A stretch of DNA of 64,000 bases from Candidatus Fermentibacter sp. (GCA_030373045.1 JAUCPW010000003.1:62001-126000), one strand, 5' to 3'; positions 1 to 8,697 are shown, counted from the stretch's first letter. Program-made: numbers and translations. The notes: a model not told the origin generated them from the sequence alone.

Positions 1-35
1 GGGATAGCGCCAGGGCACGGGATCGATCCGGATCC

Positions 36-264
36 GGGGTCAGGCTACTCGATCCGGGGTCAGGCTACTCGACGGGTAGCGTCAGGATCAACGAAAAACC
101 TAGATCTGCGAGGGCAGGTCTGTTTGACGGGTTTTCCAATAGGCAGTCTGTCAAGAACTTACGAAGTGCAGTCTTCTTCACGGGATAACCTGTAAAATGA
201 CTATGACTGCAAGATGAAGAAGGATAATGGATTGCAGGGGCACTCCAGCTAGTAGTCTGACCCC
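36..264. repeat. Short interspersed repeat, copy A (inverted-repeat ends)
   Basis: Copy A of a four-member family. The left end GGGGTCAGGCTAC occurs twice in tandem (36-48 and 56-68, 20 bp apart); the right end GTAGTCTGACCCC lies at 252-264 and is the near-perfect reverse complement of the left end. An internal core (177-199, TTCACGGGATAACCTGTAAAATG) is shared with copies B and D. There is no transposase and no clear target-site duplication, so this looks non-autonomous. The right end lies inside the 5' end of the radical SAM gene. Confidence 0.8.
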
Positions 265-1006
265 GGTCATACGGGAGATCCGGTCGAAGACCATCCTCTC
301 GAAGTCGCAGGTATACCCATACGCGCTGAATCCGTACGTCGGCTGCATGCACGCCTGCACCTACTGCTACGCCAGGTTCATGAAGCGCGTGACCGGGCAC
401 ACCGAGCCCTGGGGCATGTTCGTCGACGTGAAGGTGAACGCGGCGGAACTCCTCGAGGTCGAAGCGGTCCGGAAGAGGAGGGACAGGGTCTGGGTGAGCG
501 GCGTCTGCGATCCCTACCAGCCGCTGGAGGAGCGATACGTGCTCACCAGGCGCTGTCTGGAGATCTTCTCGAGACACTGCTGGCCGGTTACGGTGCAGAC
601 CCGGTCGCCGCTGGTGCTGCGGGACCTGGACATCATCGCCTCCGCGCGGGACTTCGAGGTGGGCTTCTCGGTCACCACATCGGACGATTCCGTCCTCAAG
701 CTCTTCGAGCCGGGCGCCCCGCCGGTGGGGGAGAGGATCGCCGCCCTCGACAAACTCCATCGGGCCGGCGTGAGGACTTTCGCGATGATCGCCCCGATGC
801 TCCCTGGTTCGGATGCACTCGCTGACGCGCTTGCCGGGAAGGTCGACTCGATCCTGGCAGATTCGATGAACTACGGTTATGCCGCAGCGGTGTACCGCAG
901 GCACGGCCTGGAGCGGGCGATGACGGGTGAGTTCTTCCACGAGACAAGGATGCACCTCGCCGAGGGTTGCGAACGGCACGGGATCCCATTCCGGTCGCTC
1001 TGCTGA
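227..1006 (+). CDS. Radical SAM protein (SPL-like / Rv2578c-type family)
   Basis: A 259-residue radical SAM enzyme. The cluster motif CMHACTYCY (Cx3Cx2C) is near residue 40, preceded by NPYVG and followed by ARFMKR and EPWG, the pattern of the small spore-photoproduct-lyase-like family whose substrates are mostly unknown. Length fits the family. The ATG has an AAGAAGGA ribosome site at about 215-222, but both lie inside repeat copy A, so the repeat seems to supply the translation start and the first ~13 codons. The native start may have been lost. Repeat B follows the stop codon by 3 bp, so the gene is bracketed by two same-orientation repeat copies. Substrate unknown. Confidence 0.85.
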   Translation: MDCRGTPASSLTPVIREIRSKTILSKSQVYPYALNPYVGCMHACTYCYARFMKRVTGHTEPWGMFVDVKVNAAELLEVEAVRKRRDRVWVSGVCDPYQPLEERYVLTRRCLEIFSRHCWPVTVQTRSPLVLRDLDIIASARDFEVGFSVTTSDDSVLKLFEPGAPPVGERIAALDKLHRAGVRTFAMIAPMLPGSDALADALAGKVDSILADSMNYGYAAAVYRRHGLERAMTGEFFHETRMHLAEGCERHGIPFRSLC

Positions 1007-1009
1007 ATT

Positions 1010-1262
1010 GGGGTCAGGCTACTTTTGCGTTAACAGATGAACGGCGCAGGAATACTCATCAGGCTGAGCACAGGTTGCCGTCAGGTTGAGCATCCGCTTC
1101 TGTATCTGGCTGTTGCGGGATTGATGTGCTTCTGAAAACACTGATTCGGACAGTATCCGTGAACAGCACTTTTCTATCGAGGATAACCTGTAAAATGTCT
1201 ATAGCTGTATCCATAAGTTGTTGAATGAAATGCAGGGCTGGTTTCGGGAGTAGTCTGACCCC
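1010..1262. repeat. Short interspersed repeat, copy B
   Basis: Left end GGGGTCAGGCTAC at 1010-1022, followed by TTTTGCGTTAACAGA; right end GTAGTCTGACCCC at 1250-1262; total 253 bp. The internal core GATAACCTGTAAAATG lies at 1182-1197, preceded by GAACAGCACTTTTC as in copy D. The copy fills the gap between the radical SAM stop codon and the dodecin ribosome site. ATT flanks both ends (left ...AATT, right ATTA...), a possible 3-bp target duplication, but the other copies do not show one. Confidence 0.85.
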
Positions 1263-1294
1263 ATTATGTTCTCGGTACTCGGAAGGAGGGTGAG

Positions 1295-1498
1295 ATGTCC
1301 ATCGCAAAGGTCACGGAAGTCATCGCCTCGTCGGAGAAGAGCTTCGAGGACGCGATCGCGCAGGGTATAGCAAGGGCCAACAAGACTCTCGAGAATGTGA
1401 GCGGAGCCTGGGTGAAGAGCCAGCAGGTCGAGGTCGAAGAAGGAAGGATCACGGCCTACAAGGTGACGCTCAAGATCGTCTTCGTGCTGAACGACTAG
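1295..1498 (+). CDS. Dodecin family flavin-binding protein
   Basis: A 67-residue protein with the whole dodecin pattern: a short first strand, the SEKSFEDAIAQGIARANKT helix, and a central GAWVKSQQVEVEEG segment with the conserved tryptophan that stacks on flavin. Dodecins form hollow dodecamers that store or buffer flavins or CoA in the cytoplasm. The ATG has a strong GGAAGGAGG site just upstream. The gene starts 32 bp after repeat copy B and no other gene overlaps it, so it may be monocistronic. Identification is secure from length and motif. Confidence 0.93.
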   Translation: MSIAKVTEVIASSEKSFEDAIAQGIARANKTLENVSGAWVKSQQVEVEEGRITAYKVTLKIVFVLND

Positions 1499-1608
1499 CA
1501 GGACGCCGGTCAACCGATGGAGGATCGCCGGACGGGACGATCGATGCGCTGATTCCCTCTATGACCCGTCGGGGATGCTGATGTGCAGCCTCAAATCGGA
1601 GTGACGAC

Positions 1609-2142
1609 TTGAAACAGCCTGTGAGCCTCCTCTTCGTGCTGCTCTGCGTCACATGCGTCTTCCACGCTCTCCATTACCTCCCGCTGCTGCCCGAACGATC
1701 CGCCACACATTTCGGCATCTCAGGCGCTCCTGACTGCTGGGGAGGGAAATCGGAACTCGTCATCACATACCTTGGTACTGTCGCGCTGATGGCCGCGATT
1801 TTCCTGGCCATCCCCCTCGCAATGCACAGGTTGCCCGATGCCATGATAAACCTGCCTGGAAAAGCCTACTGGCTGGCACCGGAAAGGCGGGAGGAGACGC
1901 TGGAGTGGCTCTCGACGAGCATGATGCTGCTCGGGTGCGCCACACTCGTGCTGATGATGGACATCTTCCACCAGACCTTCATGGTGAACCTCGGTGAGAC
2001 GTCCGGTCTCCCTCATCCCTTTTTGAGCATGGGTGTGTTCTTCGGCGTCGTGGTCATCTGGTGCGCCATCATCCTGATCAGGTTCCGCAGGGTGCAGCCG
2101 CCACCACCGGGCGGGGAGAGCCGCTCTCGATCATGGAGGTGA
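1609..2142 (+). CDS. DUF1648-type membrane protein
   Basis: A 177-residue integral membrane protein. The N-terminal hydrophobic segment is followed by LPERSATHFGISGAPDCWG, the signature of DUF1648, found in SdpI-like immunity proteins and many uncharacterised membrane proteins. About four membrane segments are visible (residues ~5-22, 50-70, 102-122, 142-162). The start is TTG, preceded by CGGAG with 7-bp spacing. The next gene begins 4 bp after its stop, so the two are probably co-transcribed. Function unknown; a signal-peptide-toxin immunity role is known only for some relatives. Confidence 0.75.
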   Translation: MKQPVSLLFVLLCVTCVFHALHYLPLLPERSATHFGISGAPDCWGGKSELVITYLGTVALMAAIFLAIPLAMHRLPDAMINLPGKAYWLAPERREETLEWLSTSMMLLGCATLVLMMDIFHQTFMVNLGETSGLPHPFLSMGVFFGVVVIWCAIILIRFRRVQPPPPGGESRSRSWR

Positions 2143-2146
2143 CCGA

Positions 2147-2545
2147 GTGAAGAGAGTGTTCGAGTTCCTGAGGAGCAGCCGTGTCTTCTATCTCGCGACC
2201 GTGGATGGCGATCAACCGAGGGTCAGACCTCTTGGCTTCCACATGGAGTTCGAGGGAAGGCTCTACCTAGGCGTCGGTACTCACAAGAACGTATATCGGC
2301 AGGTCCGGGAGAACCCGAAGATTGAACTCTGCGCGGTCGGCGGCATGGGCGAGTGGATGAGGATTACCGCAACCGCCGTCATCGACCAGAGGCAGGAGGT
2401 CGTCGATTACTCGCTCGAATCGATGCCCAGCCTGCGGGAGATCTACAACGAGAAGACAGGCTACACGATCGGAACCTTCTTCCTGAAGAACGCCGAGGCC
2501 GTCTTTTACGACATGAAGGGCGGCTGCGAGAAGGTATCGTTCTGA
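2147..2545 (+). CDS. Pyridoxamine 5'-phosphate oxidase-like flavin-binding protein
   Basis: A 132-residue split-barrel protein of the PNPOx-like/general-stress family: a short N-terminal helix, then VFYLATVDGDQPRVRPLGF and LYLGVGTHKNVYRQVRENP, the typical FMN-binding strand pattern. Such small proteins bind FMN or F420 and often act as reductases on unknown substrates. The GTG start has GGAGGT upstream, overlapping the end of the DUF1648 gene, which suggests translational coupling. Substrate cannot be told from sequence. Confidence 0.8.
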   Translation: MKRVFEFLRSSRVFYLATVDGDQPRVRPLGFHMEFEGRLYLGVGTHKNVYRQVRENPKIELCAVGGMGEWMRITATAVIDQRQEVVDYSLESMPSLREIYNEKTGYTIGTFFLKNAEAVFYDMKGGCEKVSF

Positions 2546-2617
2546 TCCGGGCTGGAGAGTAACGGCACGCCACCGGACTGTGACCGGGTGGCTGCCTCCC
2601 CAGATTAGGAGGTGCCC

Positions 2618-3301
2618 TTGCTCGATGTGATCCCTTCCTCTACGAGAGCGGCCGGCATCTGGTCGGCGGTGCTGGCGACATTCTTCAGCATCTTCTACGA
2701 CGTGGCGCAGATCGCGGAATGGCTCGGGCTGATGGGTTCGGGCGGTGGAGCCGACAATCCCAGCACTCCTTTCGGGCTCTTCGTGCTTCTCACCCCCTCG
2801 CTCCTGCTCGGTTCGTCCTTCCTCATGATGATGGCCAGCATCCACCAAGCCACGCCGAACGACCGGAAGGTGTGGAGCCAGGCCGCACTTGCCTTCGCGA
2901 CGGTCTACACCGTCCTGATCAGCATCAACTACTACGTGCAGCTCACATGGGTCGGCCCAAGGCTCGCTGCAGGCAGGATGGCGGGCATGGAGGTGTTCCT
3001 GTTCACCCCGTTCGACTCGTTCCTGTATGCCGTGGACATACTGGGGTACAGCTTCATGAGCCTCTCCACGCTGTGCGCGGCATTCACGCTTGAAGGGAGT
3101 GGACTCGCTAGGGCTGCAAGGGTTTTCCTCATTGCGAACGGTCTACTGATCCCGTTCATTGCCCTGCAGATGTACGTCCACTGGCTGATCTGGATCGCTG
3201 CGCTGTGGGCTGTGACGTTCCCCGGCTCTACATGGTGCATGGCTCTCCTGTTCAAGAGAGCAAGGGTCGACGGATCGGCAGTGACCACCGTGGCTGCCTG
3301 A
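2618..3301 (+). CDS. Conserved multi-pass membrane protein, unknown function
   Basis: A 227-residue protein with about six hydrophobic segments (residues ~12-34, 50-72, 85-105, 130-155, 167-187, 193-213). I do not recognise a functional family. The TTG at 2618 is preferred because AGGAGGT at 2607-2613 sits 4 bp upstream; an in-frame GTG at 2612 lies inside that ribosome site. It follows the PNPOx-like gene by ~70 bp on the same strand. Short polar loops and no signature catalytic residue leave transport, sensing or a structural role all open. Confidence 0.7.
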   Translation: MLDVIPSSTRAAGIWSAVLATFFSIFYDVAQIAEWLGLMGSGGGADNPSTPFGLFVLLTPSLLLGSSFLMMMASIHQATPNDRKVWSQAALAFATVYTVLISINYYVQLTWVGPRLAAGRMAGMEVFLFTPFDSFLYAVDILGYSFMSLSTLCAAFTLEGSGLARAARVFLIANGLLIPFIALQMYVHWLIWIAALWAVTFPGSTWCMALLFKRARVDGSAVTTVAA

Positions 3302-3414
3302 TGTATTCCGGGATGCACCCGCGAATTTGGAATCCGTTGCGCGGGAGGGTAGTCTAGACCGGAGGTCGGAGCGATCCTGACCGGACTGTCTGGATAGGAA
3401 CCGAGGGAGGAATG

Positions 3415-3807
3415 ATGAAGGGATTCGTGCAGGACATCGAGAAAATGGCAGTCGCCAACAGCGACTTCAGACGAGTGCTCTACACCTCCGGGCATTGCCA
3501 GCTCGTGCTCATGTCGATCGTGCCGGGCGGCGAGATCGGCATGGAAGTGCATCATCTCGACCAGTTCTTCCGTGTGGAGGAGGGGAGCGGAGAAGCTATC
3601 CTCGATGGTGTGAGAACGCCGATAGGAGCCGGTTATGCCGTGCTTGTCCCGTCCGGGGCCGATCACAACATAGTCAACACAGGGAGCGTGCCGCTGAAGC
3701 TCTACACGCTCTACGCCCCGCCCAACCACCGCGACGGCGTGATCCACCGCACGCGCGAGGAGGCCGAGGCAGACAGCGAGGAGTTCGACGGCACGACGAC
3801 CGAGTGA
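3415..3807 (+). CDS. Single-domain cupin protein
   Basis: A 130-residue small cupin. The first cupin motif is visible as GGEIGMEVHHLDQFFRVEEG (G-x5-H-x-H-x3-4-E type) and the second as VPSGADHNIVNTG (G-x5-P-x-G-x2-H-x3-N). The motif histidines and glutamate would hold one metal ion. The acidic C-terminal tail after the barrel (from about TREEAEAD) is usual for cytoplasmic members. Two adjacent ATGs exist; the second leaves 4 bp after GGGAGG and is preferred. Substrate unknown: cupins range from isomerases to sensors. Confidence 0.85.
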   Translation: MKGFVQDIEKMAVANSDFRRVLYTSGHCQLVLMSIVPGGEIGMEVHHLDQFFRVEEGSGEAILDGVRTPIGAGYAVLVPSGADHNIVNTGSVPLKLYTLYAPPNHRDGVIHRTREEAEADSEEFDGTTTE

Positions 3808-3862
3808 CCCGGCAGCCCGGTGGAGGATGCCTGCCCGGCGATCAGCGGCATTAAAGGGAAAC

Positions 3863-4070
3863 GGGGTCTTGCTGCTCGTGGAATGCCGTAAGGACTGGCA
3901 TCAGTGATCCTTTCGGCGCCTGATCCGGATGAAGGGATAATCACGGATGCCGAAGGATGAAGCGTCCATGAAAAGCACTCTTCTTCAGGAGATATCCCGT
4001 GGAATGACTGTTGTTGTATATAAATGGCAGGCATGATGTTGCAGGGCCGTTGTGAAGGGTAGCCCGACCC
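3863..4070. repeat. Short interspersed repeat, copy C (diverged)
   Basis: The most diverged copy. The left end reads GGGGTCTTGCTGC (3863-3875) and the right end GTAGCCCGACCC (4059-4070). The internal core GATATCCCGTGGAATG (3991-4006) aligns with GATAACCTGTAAAATG of the other copies, and the preceding GAAAAGCACTCTTCTTC matches GAACAGCACTTTTC. About 208 bp. Like copy A, its right end lies inside the predicted 5' end of the downstream gene. The divergence suggests an older insertion. Confidence 0.65.
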
Positions 4071-5020
4071 AGTTCATAATTAGGCCGTTCGACAGGGCGA
4101 CTGACATGCCGGCGTTCGTCAGGCTGCGCCGCGAGGTCGAAGAGGTCGATCGTTCCGGCAACGATGTCAGCGAGCAGGCCGCCTTGTCGACGCTGGCATG
4201 GCCCGGTCACGATCCGGCGCGTGACAGGTGGACGGCCTGGATCGAGGCTGATCCGGAGAACATGGCCGGGTACGCTTTCACGTGGGCGCAGTCGCCGGAG
4301 CGATCCATCGTCTATTCGGCAGTCAGGCCCGATCTGCGGAGGCGAGGGATCGGGAGCAGGCTTCTGGAGGCCGTAATCATGCGGTCTGTCGAAGCTGGAT
4401 CTACCCATGCCACATCTGCGGTAGACGCCTCGAACGAGACGGGTGGCTCGTTTCTGTCGGGACGGGGTTTCACACCGGCCGGAGAGAACAGGATCATGAA
4501 GGCCGGCGCGGATGTGGACTCACCCGAACCGGTCTGGCCTGCCGGATACACCGCGAGGGACTTCGCCTCTGTGAGCGATCTGCACATGCTCGCCGAGGCG
4601 CTCAACGGCAGTTACGGCGATATGTGGGGGCATACCGAGAACTCCCCCGGGATCGTGGATGCCGGATACCTCGAAAGAGAGATCGAAACCCGCCCGGAAC
4701 TCCACGATCCCCATGGAGTCTTCATGGTTTTCGGACCGGAGGGGGATGTGGCGGGGGTCGTCGCCGCCTTCCGGAGACCGGCTGGACCGGGTCGGGAGCC
4801 CGACCTCGTGATCGACTCCCCTGGCGTCCTGCCTCGCCACCGCAGCCTCGGGCTCCAGAAGCAGCTCACCCTGACCGCGATGAGGTGGCTCAGGAAGGGC
4901 AGCACGGCTCCGATTTCGCTCGAGACCTTCGGCGACAGCCCTGAGGCCTTCGGGATCTACGCCGGGCTGGGTTTCGAGATCGAGGCCCGCTTCATCGAGT
5001 ACTGCAGGAAGCTGCCGTGA
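4052..5020 (+). CDS. Tandem GNAT-family N-acetyltransferase
   Basis: A 322-residue protein with two GNAT folds, the architecture of mycothiol-synthase-like enzymes. The N-terminal unit has the acetyl-CoA loop VRPDLRRRGIGSRLLEA (residues ~90-106); the C-terminal unit ends with SPEAFGIYAGLGFE, typical GNAT motif B, and has a degraded CoA loop (PRHRSLGLQKQL). One half is therefore probably catalytic and the other structural. The GTG start lies inside the right end of repeat copy C, so the true start is uncertain. Its stop overlaps the next start by 4 bp (GTGA), so the two are coupled. Acceptor substrate unknown. Confidence 0.8.
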   Translation: MKGSPTQFIIRPFDRATDMPAFVRLRREVEEVDRSGNDVSEQAALSTLAWPGHDPARDRWTAWIEADPENMAGYAFTWAQSPERSIVYSAVRPDLRRRGIGSRLLEAVIMRSVEAGSTHATSAVDASNETGGSFLSGRGFTPAGENRIMKAGADVDSPEPVWPAGYTARDFASVSDLHMLAEALNGSYGDMWGHTENSPGIVDAGYLEREIETRPELHDPHGVFMVFGPEGDVAGVVAAFRRPAGPGREPDLVIDSPGVLPRHRSLGLQKQLTLTAMRWLRKGSTAPISLETFGDSPEAFGIYAGLGFEIEARFIEYCRKLP

Positions 5021-5997
5021 GAACGCTCAACGATGCGGTGACGCAGACCAGACTATGCGACTTCATCCGTGAGGGAGAACTGGCTATGACCATGCAGGAT
5101 GACGTGATCAACCGGCTCGAAGCGCTGGGATACCGGGCCGGGATGGTTCCCGTTGCCCGCCTGGCCGACCTGCAGAACAGCATCGACCGCTGGCGCATCG
5201 ATGGGATCATCGGCAGCGACTTCTTCAGCGGGAACCTGTCAGGTTTCGTCTACTCGCCTCCCGGTGACCTGCCGGCGGCGAAATCGATAGTCATCGTCGC
5301 CATCCCCGACGATCCGGTGCACCTCTGGTTCGATCGCCAGGGAGCACGGACGATGGTGACCGTCCCCCCCCACTATCTGCACTGCATGCGGAAGGATCGG
5401 TCCGCCGGCGAGGCGCTGTCTTCGATACTCGGGCCTTCGGGCTTCCGCGCGTCCAGGGCCCGCCTGCCCGTGAAGCTCCTGGCCGTCTCGTGCGGCCTGG
5501 CCCGATATGGCAGGAACAACATCACCTACGTCGACGGAATGGGAAGCTACTACAGGCTGGCGGCCTTCTTCACCGACCTCGAATGCTCGAGCCACGTTTG
5601 GACCGAGCCGGCCGCGATGGAGTCGTGCGCGTCCTGCAGAGCCTGCACCGAGGCCTGCCCCTCGGGCGCCATCGATCCGGGGCGATTCCTGGTGAGGGCC
5701 GAGAGGTGCATCACCCTCTGGAACGAAATGCCGGGTGGAGTTCCGTTCCCGGAATGGCTTGACTCTTCCTGGCACAACTGCCTGGTTGGCTGCATGCGTT
5801 GCCAGGCCATCTGTCCGGCGAACGAAGGGAACGACCGGGTAGTGGATGGAGCAGTGTTCTCGGAGGAGGAGACCGAGATGCTGCTCGGAGGCACCCCCCG
5901 CGGTGACCTGCCGCAGCCTCTGATGGAAAAGCTCGAGGAATGGGACCTGCTGGAATCCCTGGATATGCTGCCCAGGAATCTCACTCCGCTGCTCTGA
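5017..5997 (+). CDS. QueG-like double [4Fe-4S] protein
   Basis: A 326-residue protein resembling the C-terminal two thirds of epoxyqueuosine reductase. Two ferredoxin-type clusters are visible: CASCRACTEACPSGAI (residues ~205-220) and CLVGCMRCQAICP (~253-265). The central part (YGRNNITYVDGMGSYYRLA) matches the QueG cobalamin-binding region. It lacks the HEAT extension of some QueG proteins and its N-terminus diverges, so a different reductive reaction is possible. The GTG start overlaps the GNAT stop; an in-frame ATG at 5086 is an alternative. Repeat copy D begins 6 bp after the stop. Confidence 0.75.
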   Translation: MRTLNDAVTQTRLCDFIREGELAMTMQDDVINRLEALGYRAGMVPVARLADLQNSIDRWRIDGIIGSDFFSGNLSGFVYSPPGDLPAAKSIVIVAIPDDPVHLWFDRQGARTMVTVPPHYLHCMRKDRSAGEALSSILGPSGFRASRARLPVKLLAVSCGLARYGRNNITYVDGMGSYYRLAAFFTDLECSSHVWTEPAAMESCASCRACTEACPSGAIDPGRFLVRAERCITLWNEMPGGVPFPEWLDSSWHNCLVGCMRCQAICPANEGNDRVVDGAVFSEEETEMLLGGTPRGDLPQPLMEKLEEWDLLESLDMLPRNLTPLL

Positions 5998-6003
5998 CCT
6001 GAT

Positions 6004-6276
6004 GGGGTCAGGCTACTATTGCGTTAACAGACGGATTTGTCTGAATCGGTCCATTCTCTCATGGAGACGGGAAGCAGATGTATTCGAGTTGCCTGCCCGA
6101 TGGGCATCCCTGGTTGTTCTCGACCACTCCCGGGTTTAGGCGATCCCACGGATGCTGAGATGATTATCGTTCTTGAACAGCACTTTTCATCACGCGATAA
6201 CCTGTAAAATGACTATCAATGTAACAATATGGCAGACAACATATTGAAGGGCCGGTTTCGACGGTAGTCTGACCCC
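6004..6276. repeat. Short interspersed repeat, copy D
   Basis: Left end GGGGTCAGGCTAC (6004-6016) followed by TATTGCGTTAACAGA; right end GTAGTCTGACCCC (6264-6276); 273 bp. The core GATAACCTGTAAAATG is at 6196-6211 with GAACAGCACTTTTC upstream. It occupies almost the entire spacer between the convergent QueG-like gene and the C25 peptidase gene (stop codon 10 bp beyond the right end). Copies B and D are the best-preserved pair and define the family. Confidence 0.85.
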
Positions 6277-6285
6277 GGTCACCGG

Positions 6286-8538
6286 TCAGGGGAGCAGGAC
6301 CAGCCTCCGCGAGAGCGAGGCCGAGGCCGTCTCCAGCCTGCAGAAGTAGACTCCCGCGGGCACGCTTCCACCACCCTGCCCGGAACAGCCCCAGACCACG
6401 GAATGATCCCCGGCCGCGAGCACGTCATCCACAGGGGTGGCCACGACCCTGCCCGCCATGTCGTACACCGAGACTACGGTCCTGCCGGCCTCCGGGAGCG
6501 TGAAGCCGATCGACAGGACGCCGGAGCACGGGACCGGGCTCATAGAGAGAGACGCCCGCGGTACGTCCCATTCCTGGTCGCCTATCCCAACCAGCCCGTC
6601 GGAGAGGTAGGGGTGCAGGTTCTGGCCGGTGGCGGTGACGCAGACGGAACTGCCGGGAGTGTATGAGGGGATGTCGAACGTGACGTTCCCCGAAGCGTCG
6701 GAGTAGAACGACTCCATCCATGAACCGGAAACCGTATCCTGGATCATCACGGCCACCAGCACACCCGCCGCGGGCTCGCCCCCGACAGTCACCGGGAAGG
6801 TCTGCGTGCCCGGAAGGATGGAGTCGGGGTGGTTGCATACGATCTGGGGCAGCGGTGAGGATACGTTGTAGATGTCCAGCTCCGGGCAGCCGAAGACCAT
6901 GTGCATGTGGTTGTTCGAGTTGCCGCTGGCCCCATAGTAGCTGTAGACCCCGGCCTTGCCCCAGTCCGTGATCGCACCCATGTGGCTCATACCGTTCACG
7001 AACCGGCCCTCGAAGATCCACTTGCCGAGAGAGTCGGCCGGGCCGATCGGGCTGCCCGTGGTGGGGCTCATCACGCCGATGGCCCCCTTGGTCTCGATTG
7101 CGTCGCCCGCCCCCATCAGCGCTTCGCTGAAGCAGTACTCGCCGTCGAACTCGCCCGTGTTGCATGCGACGAGCACCCACCAGCCCAGGCGCCGTCCGTT
7201 CATCAGGGCTTCCACGTCCGAGTTGGTGAATCCCGGGGGTACGATCGTAGTCAGGTTTCCGTGGCCGCAGATGCCGAACATCGAACAGCCCTCGTTCAGG
7301 CTCTCCGCGAGACCGGGAATCGTGGGAGGGATCCCGCCCGTGTCGCAGAACCAGGTCACATCCATCCCGGCATACTCCATGAACTCGACGTACTCGTAGG
7401 AGTTGTCGGCGAACTGCACGTGGCCGACGCTGATGCCGCTCTGGAACCAGCTGGTGGATGGCTCGTAGGGGTCCATCTCGTGGCTCGCTATCTTCCAGGT
7501 CTCGTACGCCAGGTCATCCGAGTCGCTCCCGGAGAGCCGCCCGACATGGATCGACGGCACCGATCCCGACCCCACGACGCCGTAGATGTTGTCCGCAGCG
7601 AACGAGCCGCCGTACCAGGGCGGCGGGACGACATATCCGTCGCCGACGATGAGGATGTACTCGGGAGGGTTGGGCCAGGTGGCGTAGGCATTCTCGATCC
7701 ATGCGTCGATCGCCTCGGGCGTCGAACCGATCTCGGGGACCGTGGCCGTGAAGACCTCGAATCCCTTCCTGTACTTCCAGTCGATCAGGGCGCCTGCGAG
7801 ATCGAGGCCCTCCCCGGAGGAGATGAAGAGGTAGCTGCCGTCGATGATGTCCGCGCCCTCCCTCTCGGGGAAGCCCAGCACCTCGTCGTACAGAGGGAGG
7901 AAGCTCCGTGTCAGACCGGTGAACGGCCTGGGCAGCTCGTTCTCACCCCTGCCGTCCCCCGCGTGGATGCGCACCGTGACCTCGGTGTTGAGCGTCGCCT
8001 CGCCTGTAGACGGATCCCATGAGACGGGGTAGTAGCAGATCCAGGCGACTCTGATGTCGCGCAGGACACACACGGATTCGACGATCACCGGAGAAGCCGG
8101 GTAGAGCCCGCTCCCGGTGTAGAACTCCTCGCTGATGCGGAAGGGAGGTGTCTCGCCGTCGTGCGCAGGGAACGGCTGGAGGGGTGGGATCCTGAGAACT
8201 CCGAGCCTGGAGGTCTCCTGCTCGAGCAGGTCGACCCTGACATCCCCCGTGGAGGGCACCCTGACCATCCTGCGGATCACCGGGAGGTCGGGATAGCCCT
8301 CTATACCCGAAATGCCCCCGTCCGGGATGCTGAACAGCGTACCGCAGCCGAATCCCTCGATCGAAACGTCCTCGGAATCGAGCGCGTCCAGAGCGAACCT
8401 GATCACCGTGTCCCCTCCTCCCTCGGAGAGGACCTCCACCTGTCCGACCGGCGCCGGGCTCTCGTAGACGCGGTCCAGGCCGCCCGAAGCAGTGCCGGTG
8501 CAGACGGAGACAACGAGAAGGAGATCAAGGGCGTTCAT
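6286..8538 (-). CDS. Secreted C25 (gingipain-like) cysteine peptidase with C-terminal sorting domain
   Basis: A 750-residue secreted peptidase. A signal peptide covers residues ~1-20 and a propeptide follows. The caspase-like catalytic region has the histidine in GICGHGNL (~425) and the cysteine in WVLVACNTGEF (~457), the C25 dyad. After an Ig-like segment the last ~90 residues form a FlgD/type-A sorting domain (SVYDMAGRVVA ... PAGVYFCRLE ... SRRLVLLP), used for type IX-like export and surface attachment. An in-frame ATG six bases upstream is closer to the GGAGG site; 8538 gives better spacing. Likely extracellular protein degradation. Its 3' end abuts repeat copy D. Confidence 0.9.
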   Translation of the reverse strand: MNALDLLLVVSVCTGTASGGLDRVYESPAPVGQVEVLSEGGGDTVIRFALDALDSEDVSIEGFGCGTLFSIPDGGISGIEGYPDLPVIRRMVRVPSTGDVRVDLLEQETSRLGVLRIPPLQPFPAHDGETPPFRISEEFYTGSGLYPASPVIVESVCVLRDIRVAWICYYPVSWDPSTGEATLNTEVTVRIHAGDGRGENELPRPFTGLTRSFLPLYDEVLGFPEREGADIIDGSYLFISSGEGLDLAGALIDWKYRKGFEVFTATVPEIGSTPEAIDAWIENAYATWPNPPEYILIVGDGYVVPPPWYGGSFAADNIYGVVGSGSVPSIHVGRLSGSDSDDLAYETWKIASHEMDPYEPSTSWFQSGISVGHVQFADNSYEYVEFMEYAGMDVTWFCDTGGIPPTIPGLAESLNEGCSMFGICGHGNLTTIVPPGFTNSDVEALMNGRRLGWWVLVACNTGEFDGEYCFSEALMGAGDAIETKGAIGVMSPTTGSPIGPADSLGKWIFEGRFVNGMSHMGAITDWGKAGVYSYYGASGNSNNHMHMVFGCPELDIYNVSSPLPQIVCNHPDSILPGTQTFPVTVGGEPAAGVLVAVMIQDTVSGSWMESFYSDASGNVTFDIPSYTPGSSVCVTATGQNLHPYLSDGLVGIGDQEWDVPRASLSMSPVPCSGVLSIGFTLPEAGRTVVSVYDMAGRVVATPVDDVLAAGDHSVVWGCSGQGGGSVPAGVYFCRLETASASLSRRLVLLP

Positions 8539-8697
8539 CGACATCCTCCAGTCATACCCGGTGAATACTCATGATGGAACATAGGGGCGAAACCGCATCA
8601 CAGGTAATCCGCCCGGTTCCCCTGCCGGGGCAGTCGACCTCTGTCCGGGCCGTGAACCGATGCTTGAGCCGGGGCTGCGACGCTGGTCCCCTCGCGC

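Noticed and set aside
3350-3365. GTAGTCTAGACC, similar to the right end of the repeat family
   Set aside because: No matching left end or core within 300 bp; likely chance or a very decayed remnant.
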